Origin: Clostridia bacterium
GTDB taxonomy: Bacteria > Bacillota > Clostridia > Peptostreptococcales > Anaerovoracaceae
Length of the DNA: 26,538 bases
Assembly (NCBI GenBank): GCA_900766045.1
Contig: CAAFTW010000069.1
Location: 1-26,538 of the forward strand
Reading direction: 5' to 3'
Both the position numbers and the translations under genes were made by a program. Positions 21,855 through 26,538 of the stretch are shown one piece after another. The notes under the pieces are model-generated. The model was not told where the DNA came from. It did not search any database and saw only the letters and a program-made list of their open reading frames with translations. Each line of letters opens with the position of its first letter. The first letter of the stretch is position 1.

Positions 21855-22886
21855 TTGGATACCAATACTAGAGATTTCAATATGAAGAAGCTGAAGAAGA
21901 ATGCCTACCGCTATTCTAAGGTCAGAGGCGAGACGGCATCCCGTGTCCGCTGTCCTGGCGGAGAGATCGACGTAGAATCCCTTCAGCGTGTCGTAGATAT
22001 TGCAAAGAAATACGGTCAGGGAATGGTCAACCTTACCAACCGTCAGGGCTTCGAAATCCCGGGAATTTCTCTGGAAGATGTCGATGAAGTGAACAAGGCA
22101 TTGCAGCAAATCATTGAAAACAGCGGTGTTAATCAGGAAGAGTATGAGGGCGGATATCCGGCTTCAGGAACCAGAAATGTCGTTGCCTGCCCGGGTAAGA
22201 AACTCTGCCCGTTCGGATGCTACGATACCAAGGCATTCGCACAGGAAATCGATAAGGCAATTTTCCCGAATGATCACCATGTAAAGATTGCGTTTACTGG
22301 ATGCTCCAATGACTGTGCCCATGTCCGCCTGAACGACTTCGGCATCATGGGTCAGACGGAACCGCAGTACAACAGGGACCGCTGCGTCGGATGCGAGCAG
22401 TGTGTGAAATACTGCAAGAAACGTTCTGTCGGCGCTCTGAAGGTTGTCAATGGAAAGATCGAGCGTGATACGAATAAATGCATCGGCTGCGGCGTCCGCA
22501 CTAATTACTGCCCGACCAGAGCCTGGACCAGAAGCAAGGAAGAATATTTCCGCGTCGTTCTGCTGGGCCGTACCGGAAAGAAGAATCCGCGTCTTGCAGA
22601 AGACTTCATGAAGTGGGCAGACCACGATACGGTTAAGAAGATCATTGTAAATGTTTATGATTACCTTGATAAATATCTGGACAGAGATGCTGTAGAGAGC
22701 AAGGAGCATATCGGCTACATTGTTGACCGTACAGGTTTTGAGGAGTTCCTGAAGTACATCATGAGGGATGTTACACCAAATCCGAAGTGCGAGATTCAGG
22801 GACGTCTGTATTGGGGCGGAAAGCGCTACGACCAGACCAATGAGCTGCGTCACTCCATGTTCCGTTTCTCAGAAAGAGAAGAGTAA
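21855..22886 (+). CDS. asrC: Anaerobic sulfite reductase subunit C (siroheme subunit), one Fe-S cysteine missing
   Basis: 343 residues from TTG 21855, preferred because AAAGGCGGTG (21840-21849) is correctly spaced for it; GTG 21846 is the alternative. This is the catalytic subunit. The siroheme/[4Fe-4S] ligands are intact: C112-x5-C118 (ACPGKKLC) and C150-x3-C154 (GCSNDC). The first ferredoxin motif is complete (C177, C180, C183, C187). The second reads C209-x2-C212-x2-R215-x3-C219: the third cysteine is arginine (CGC instead of TGC at 22497-22499). That cluster would be three-cysteine or absent. Otherwise the gene looks functional and full length. It ends the operon, 11 nt after asrB at the nearest possible start. 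Confidence 0.95.
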   Translation: MDTNTRDFNMKKLKKNAYRYSKVRGETASRVRCPGGEIDVESLQRVVDIAKKYGQGMVNLTNRQGFEIPGISLEDVDEVNKALQQIIENSGVNQEEYEGGYPASGTRNVVACPGKKLCPFGCYDTKAFAQEIDKAIFPNDHHVKIAFTGCSNDCAHVRLNDFGIMGQTEPQYNRDRCVGCEQCVKYCKKRSVGALKVVNGKIERDTNKCIGCGVRTNYCPTRAWTRSKEEYFRVVLLGRTGKKNPRLAEDFMKWADHDTVKKIIVNVYDYLDKYLDRDAVESKEHIGYIVDRTGFEEFLKYIMRDVTPNPKCEIQGRLYWGGKRYDQTNELRHSMFRFSEREE

Positions 22887-22942
22887 GTTATTTAAGAGGT
22901 TTTCCGGGCTCGTCGTATGTGGCCGGAACAGCCCATTCAAGT

Positions 22943-22976
22943 TAACAGGCGTATATGTGTTTCATCACCTGTTTTC
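22943..22976 (+). terminator. Possible weak terminator after asrC
   Basis: AACAGG pairs with CCTGTT across an 18-nt loop, followed by TTTTCT. Weak; the stronger one is at 23021-23056. Confidence 0.3.
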
Positions 22977-23020
22977 TGGTGCATGAAATCAGAAATGCGG
23001 TTAAGCATTTATATTTTTTC

Positions 23021-23056
23021 AGGCAGACGGACGGCCCCCTTGCTCGTCTGCCTTTT
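23021..23056 (+). terminator. Intrinsic terminator between asrC and the Crp/Fnr gene
   Basis: AGGCAGACG (23021-23029) pairs with CGTCTGCCT (23045-23053), 9 bp, then four T. It ends 18 nt before the next start codon, so the regulator gene would be reached only by readthrough or from a promoter I cannot place. Confidence 0.65.
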
Positions 23057-23073
23057 GTCTATGGGAAGGTTAT

Positions 23074-23781
23074 ATGAAGAAAGTTCTGGCAAAATTGCAT
23101 CGTGAAGCTGCGGAAAAGCTTACATCTTGTACACTCTTCCGGGAAATGACTCCGGATGATATCTGGAATTGTTTCAACTGCAGCGGGGCGGAAATCGTGA
23201 CCTATGAGAAGGGAGAATTTATTTTCTCGGAAAATGAGACGCCGCAGAAAATGTTCCTGCTTGTGAGCGGTTCTGTCTTTCTCGGAAGAGACAGTTCAGG
23301 CGGGAGGCGAGAGATTATCGCGTCATTTTCACATTCCGGTGATATACTGGGAGCGGAAGATCTGTTCCTGCGGGAAACGGAGTATTCCTGTTATGCGCAG
23401 GCGGTACGGAAATCGAAGCTGATTCAGCTGCCGGGGGACTTTCTGATGCATACCTGTGTGAATGCGTGCAGTTATCACTCTAAATTGATTTCGAATATGC
23501 TATATGTCTTCGCATGGAAAACCAAGCAGCAGGATGAACGGCTGGAGATTATGAGCGGGGGATCCATCCGTCAGAAAATCGCGAAGATGCTGGTGATCTG
23601 GACGCATGGAAGTGCTGAGACTCCGCTAGCGATGAACCGCGAGAGAATGGCAGAGTACCTCAATATCGCCAGGCCGTCGCTTTCCCGCGAGCTGATGAAA
23701 ATGAAGGATGACGGTCTGATCCAGCTTAAGGATAAACGGATTTATATCGCAGACAGCGAGGCGCTGAAAAAACTGATTTAG
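23074..23781 (+). CDS. Crp/Fnr family regulator with N-terminal cysteines
   Basis: 235 residues. The cyclic-nucleotide-binding-type beta barrel is clear (EIVTYEKGEFIFSENETPQK, FLLVSGSVFLGRDS, GDILGAEDLFL), then the dimer helix, and a C-terminal winged HTH (MNRERMAEYLNIARPSLSRE, then LMKMKDDGLIQLK). Cysteines C19, C33 and C36 lie near the N-terminus, and more occur near 106, 128 and 132. Fnr-type proteins use such cysteines for an [4Fe-4S] sensor or thiol switch, but the spacing here is not classical. Directly downstream of asrABC, it is the best candidate for the activator at the asr palindrome. GGAAGG precedes the ATG by 5 nt. Confidence 0.92.
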   Translation: MKKVLAKLHREAAEKLTSCTLFREMTPDDIWNCFNCSGAEIVTYEKGEFIFSENETPQKMFLLVSGSVFLGRDSSGGRREIIASFSHSGDILGAEDLFLRETEYSCYAQAVRKSKLIQLPGDFLMHTCVNACSYHSKLISNMLYVFAWKTKQQDERLEIMSGGSIRQKIAKMLVIWTHGSAETPLAMNRERMAEYLNIARPSLSRELMKMKDDGLIQLKDKRIYIADSEALKKLI

Positions 23782-23829
23782 GAAACTCCTGCTCCGGGAA
23801 TAACTTTCCGGACAGTGCCGGAGTTTCCT
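23780..23829. other. Large inverted repeat after the Crp/Fnr gene
   Basis: AGGAAACTCC (23780-23789) and GGAGTTTCCT (23820-23829) form a 10-bp stem with an inner TCCGG/CCGGA stem. It begins within the stop codon of the regulator gene and has no T run, so it may act as an RNA-stability or weak termination element. Confidence 0.55.
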
Positions 23830-23850
23830 GATAACAGTCCGAGGAGGTAA

Positions 23851-24444
23851 ATGGTGAACAGTTTAGATGAAATCGTAGAGAAATTAAAGGAAGATGAACG
23901 GAATCAGTCCTATACAGAGAGGGGAATCTCCCCGATATTCCAGATCAGTCCCAAGGCACGCATCCTGATTATCGGCCAGGCGCCGGGGAAAAAGGTTGAG
24001 GAGACAGGAATTCCATTTAATGATAAATCCGGCGAACGTCTGATGGACTGGATGGGAATCAGCCGGGATGTATTCTATTCCGAGAAAGTCGCCATCATGC
24101 CAATGGATTTCTATTATCCGGGAAAAGCCAAAACCGGCGACCTGCCGCCGCGTCCCTTCATCGCAAAAGAGTATCATAAGGCGCTGCGCAGTGAAATGCC
24201 GGAAATCGGCCTGACCATTCTGAGCGGCGGCTATTCCACACACTACTATCTGAAAAGAAGAGAGCAGAAAAACCTGACGGAAACGGTAAAAGCTTTTCGC
24301 GATTACCTTCCGGAATATTTCCCGATCGTTCACCCGAGCCCGCTGAATAATATCTGGCTGAAGAAAAATCCCTGGTTCGAGGAAGACGTAGTACCGGAGC
24401 TCAGAAAGAGGGTCAAGGCTGTGCTGGAGAAAGGAATATATTAA
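23851..24444 (+). CDS. Uracil-DNA glycosylase family protein
   Basis: 197 residues of the UDG superfamily. It has the nucleobase-binding motif IIGQAPGKKVEETGIPFND, then SGERLMDWMG, the central MPMDFYYPGKAKTGDLPPRP, and the C-terminal HPSPLNNIWLKKNPWF (the HPSP leucine-loop motif). No N-terminal cysteine cluster is present, so it differs from the type IV Fe-S UDGs. It removes uracil or a related base, or is a UDG-like protein of unknown specificity. GAGGAGG sits 5 nt before ATG. The phosphodiesterase follows 3 nt after the stop, so they share an operon. Confidence 0.9.
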   Translation: MVNSLDEIVEKLKEDERNQSYTERGISPIFQISPKARILIIGQAPGKKVEETGIPFNDKSGERLMDWMGISRDVFYSEKVAIMPMDFYYPGKAKTGDLPPRPFIAKEYHKALRSEMPEIGLTILSGGYSTHYYLKRREQKNLTETVKAFRDYLPEYFPIVHPSPLNNIWLKKNPWFEEDVVPELRKRVKAVLEKGIY

Positions 24445-24447
24445 TTT

Positions 24448-25002
24448 ATGAAACTAATGATTGCCTCAGATATACATGGATCCGCGTATTACTGCAGAAT
24501 GCTGATGGAAGCATTTAAAGAGGAAGGGGCAGACCGGCTTCTTTTACTTGGCGACATTCTCTATCACGGTCCGCGCAACGATCTCCCGAAGGACTACGCA
24601 CCGAAAGAAGTATTTGCGATGCTGAATGCGCAGAAATCAAAGATATTCGCTGTCCGCGGAAACTGCGACACGGAAGTGGATCAGATGGTGCTGGAATTTC
24701 CGATCATGGCAGAATATGCAGTATTTACGGCCGGCAGTCATCTGATTTATGCATCGCACGGCCATCATTATAATCGGCATAACCCGCTGCCGTTTCAGAA
24801 AGGGGACATCATGCTCTGCGGGCATACCCATGTTCCGGCCTGGGAAGATTTTGGACAGGATAATATTTACCTGAATCCGGGATCGGTTTCGATTCCTAAG
24901 GATGGCAGTCCCTACAGCTATATGACCCTGGAAAAGGGGAACTTTATCTGGAAGAATCTGGAGAGCGGTGGAGAGTACCATCTGCTGGAGCTGGACAATT
25001 AA
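24448..25002 (+). CDS. yfcE: YfcE-type metallophosphodiesterase
   Basis: 184 residues, usual for the YfcE/MJ0936 group. The binuclear metal site is complete: SDIHGS (D8, H10), LLGDILYHG, VRGNCDTE, SHGHHYN and the CGHTHVP signature. These enzymes hydrolyse phosphodiesters such as bis-pNPP with Mn2+; the natural substrate is uncertain. The ribosome site GAAAGGA lies at the end of the preceding gene. It is separated from the aminopeptidase by about 150 nt that hold no convincing gene. Confidence 0.93.
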   Translation: MKLMIASDIHGSAYYCRMLMEAFKEEGADRLLLLGDILYHGPRNDLPKDYAPKEVFAMLNAQKSKIFAVRGNCDTEVDQMVLEFPIMAEYAVFTAGSHLIYASHGHHYNRHNPLPFQKGDIMLCGHTHVPAWEDFGQDNIYLNPGSVSIPKDGSPYSYMTLEKGNFIWKNLESGGEYHLLELDN

Positions 25003-25153
25003 TCAATGCACGGAATGCTGGCTGAGCAGCGTCCGGACATCTGTACCGATTTAAGGATTTGCTGTCGGAGCCGCTGATCGTTCAATCAGGACAACATTCC
25101 GCAGAAAGATGAAAAGAAGCGGCGATAATCGATTCAGAATGGAGAAAAAAATA

Positions 25154-26491
25154 ATGACAGAAACAACAGAACGCATTCTACAGATGATTCAGCAGAGTCC
25201 GACGGCTTTTCATGCCGTTGAAACCGTAAGGAACGAGCTGAAAGAGCGGGGCTTTATCCGTCTGCAGGAAACTCGTCCGTGGGCCCTGCAGCCCGGCGGC
25301 CGCTACTATGTCATCCGGAATCATTCTTCGGTAATTTCTTTCCGGATGCCGGAGAAAAAACCGCGCAGTTTCCGCGTTACCGCAAGTCACAGCGACTCGC
25401 CATGCTTCAAGCTGAAGGCGGATCCTGAGATGCAGGCATCCGGCGCCTACATTAAGCTGAACGTGGAGCGTTATGGGGGCATGATTATCCGGAGCTGGCT
25501 CGACCGGCCTCTTTCCCTTGCCGGGCGGATTTTTGTCCGGGAAGATGGCGGCCTCCGCGAAAAACTGGTGAATATCGACCGCGACCTTCTGATGATTCCG
25601 TCTCTGGCAATTCACATGGACCGGAAGGTGAACCAGGGACAGACGCTGAACCTGCAGACAGACATGCTGCCGCTGCTGTCCGCTTTCGGAGAAGGAAGCG
25701 AAAGTGCTGAAGATATACCTGTCGATGGGAAAGTCAAGGAGCTTCTGGCCGAAGAAGCCGGCATACAGGCAGAAAACATCCTTGGCGGTGATATCTTTGT
25801 CTATAACAGGATGAAGCCAACCGTCTGGGGAGAGAATCAGGAGTTCATCTCTTCAGGAAGACTGGACGATCTGGAGTGCTGTTTCGCAACACTGCTGGGA
25901 TTCACGGACGCCGCGGAGAAGGACCTGGAGGAAGTGGTCCGCATGCACGCCGTATTCGACAATGAAGAAGTCGGAAGCGGAACAGCTCAGGGTGCGGATT
26001 CGACCTTCCTGCAGGATGTCATGACGAGAATCGCTGAAGCCTGCGGATGCTCCCGCGACGAGTTCCTTGCCGCTGCGGCCGCCAGCATGATGCTTTCCTG
26101 CGACAATGCCCACGCCGTCCACCCGAACCATGCCGAGAAGGCGGACCCGGTGAACCGTCCCCGCATGAATCACGGCATTGTACTGAAGTATGACGCCAGC
26201 CAGAAATATACCACCGACGGATTCTCCGGCGCATATGTCAGGCTCCTCTGTGAGCAGCAGGGAATTCCGTACCAGGTATTCACCAACCGCTCCGATATGC
26301 CGGGCGGTTCGACGCTGGGTAACATTTCCCAGGCACACGTTTCCATGCGCACTGCGGATATCGGCCTTCCGCAGCTGGCCATGCACTCCGCTTATGAAAC
26401 TGCAGGCGCCCGGGACCCGGAATATCTCCGACGCCTCGCATCCGCATTTTTTATCGCCCGGCCGCTTGATTTTTCAGAGGTTGACGCATGA
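25154..26491 (+). CDS. apeB: M18 family (aspartyl) aminopeptidase
   Basis: 445 residues from ATG 25154 (GGAG nearby; ATGs at 25109 and 25139 are in frame but less likely). All M18 zinc-site motifs are present: TASHSDSPCFKLKADP (H79), SGRLDDLECCFA, HAVFDNEEVGSG (catalytic/zinc glutamates), CDNAHAVHPNHAEK, YTTDGFSG and the terminal PQLAMHSAYETAG with the last histidine. The enzyme releases N-terminal acidic residues from peptides in the cytoplasm as a large oligomer. The stop overlaps the start of the next gene (ATGA). Confidence 0.95.
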   Translation: MTETTERILQMIQQSPTAFHAVETVRNELKERGFIRLQETRPWALQPGGRYYVIRNHSSVISFRMPEKKPRSFRVTASHSDSPCFKLKADPEMQASGAYIKLNVERYGGMIIRSWLDRPLSLAGRIFVREDGGLREKLVNIDRDLLMIPSLAIHMDRKVNQGQTLNLQTDMLPLLSAFGEGSESAEDIPVDGKVKELLAEEAGIQAENILGGDIFVYNRMKPTVWGENQEFISSGRLDDLECCFATLLGFTDAAEKDLEEVVRMHAVFDNEEVGSGTAQGADSTFLQDVMTRIAEACGCSRDEFLAAAAASMMLSCDNAHAVHPNHAEKADPVNRPRMNHGIVLKYDASQKYTTDGFSGAYVRLLCEQQGIPYQVFTNRSDMPGGSTLGNISQAHVSMRTADIGLPQLAMHSAYETAGARDPEYLRRLASAFFIARPLDFSEVDA

Positions 26492-26538
26492 ATACGGACA
26501 AAAAACACGATACAGTGCCTTCCTGCCAGTTGAAAATA
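26488..26538 (+). CDS. Start of a downstream gene, cut by the window end
   Basis: ATG 26488 overlaps the aminopeptidase stop, with AGAGG 7 nt before it. Only MNTDKKHDTVPSCQLKI is visible, too short to identify. Translational coupling suggests the same operon. Confidence 0.55.
   Translation, partial: MNTDKKHDTVPSCQLKI

Overview
The window looks like chromosomal DNA of an anaerobic, low-to-mid-GC Bacillota, most likely a gut clostridium. The evidence is strong AGGAGG-type ribosome binding sites, sigma-A-like promoters with extended -10 boxes, an anaerobic sulfite reductase operon, ferredoxin-rich proteins, and no respiratory or phage genes. I cannot name the species. I see no rRNA, tRNA, CRISPR array, insertion sequence or transposase.

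Layout. 1-2060: a GNAT acetyltransferase with a disturbed 5' end, then an HTH protein and a VWA protein, closed by a terminator. 2092-5114: a LysR regulator divergent from a small conserved protein, an alpha/beta hydrolase and a RibD/DHFR-like reductase; a T-N11-A operator lies between them. 5252-7346: a DUF362 double-ferredoxin protein facing a LytTR regulator, sharing a hairpin. 7666-10539: a membrane GGDEF-(degenerate GGDEF)-EAL protein. 10540-12126: a decayed zone with a Big_2 (Ig-like) fragment, a two-helix membrane peptide, a truncated secreted protein and several structured leaders. 12127-14210: a FocA/NirC-type channel, a structured intergenic element and a QueG-like iron-sulfur protein. 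14397-18335: an HTH-membrane regulator, an MBL hydrolase, a probable non-AUG small membrane peptide, a GNAT-glutaredoxin fusion, an ADP-ribosylglycohydrolase, an SRAP/YedK protein and a small conserved protein. 18446-19716: a cation diffusion facilitator with a consensus promoter, an attenuator-like hairpin and a frameshift. 20020-23781: asrA-asrB-asrC followed by a Crp/Fnr regulator. 23851-26538: a uracil-DNA-glycosylase-family protein, a YfcE-type phosphodiesterase, an M18 aminopeptidase and the start of another gene.

How the genes may work together. The clearest unit is sulfite reduction: AsrABC, a cysteine-rich Crp/Fnr regulator just downstream, and a 20-bp palindrome centred about -42 from the predicted asr start site. 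The FNT channel 8 kb away could export the product (HS-) or import substrate, since FNT channels are linked to asr operons in other clostridia. The LysR and LytTR genes each face a neighbour with operator-like repeats in the shared gap, so they are probably local regulators. Several genes carry single-base lesions: the GNAT start, the CDF frameshift, a missing Fe-S cysteine in AsrC and a CTG where ATG is expected. Together with the gene remnants, this suggests ongoing decay or some sequence error.
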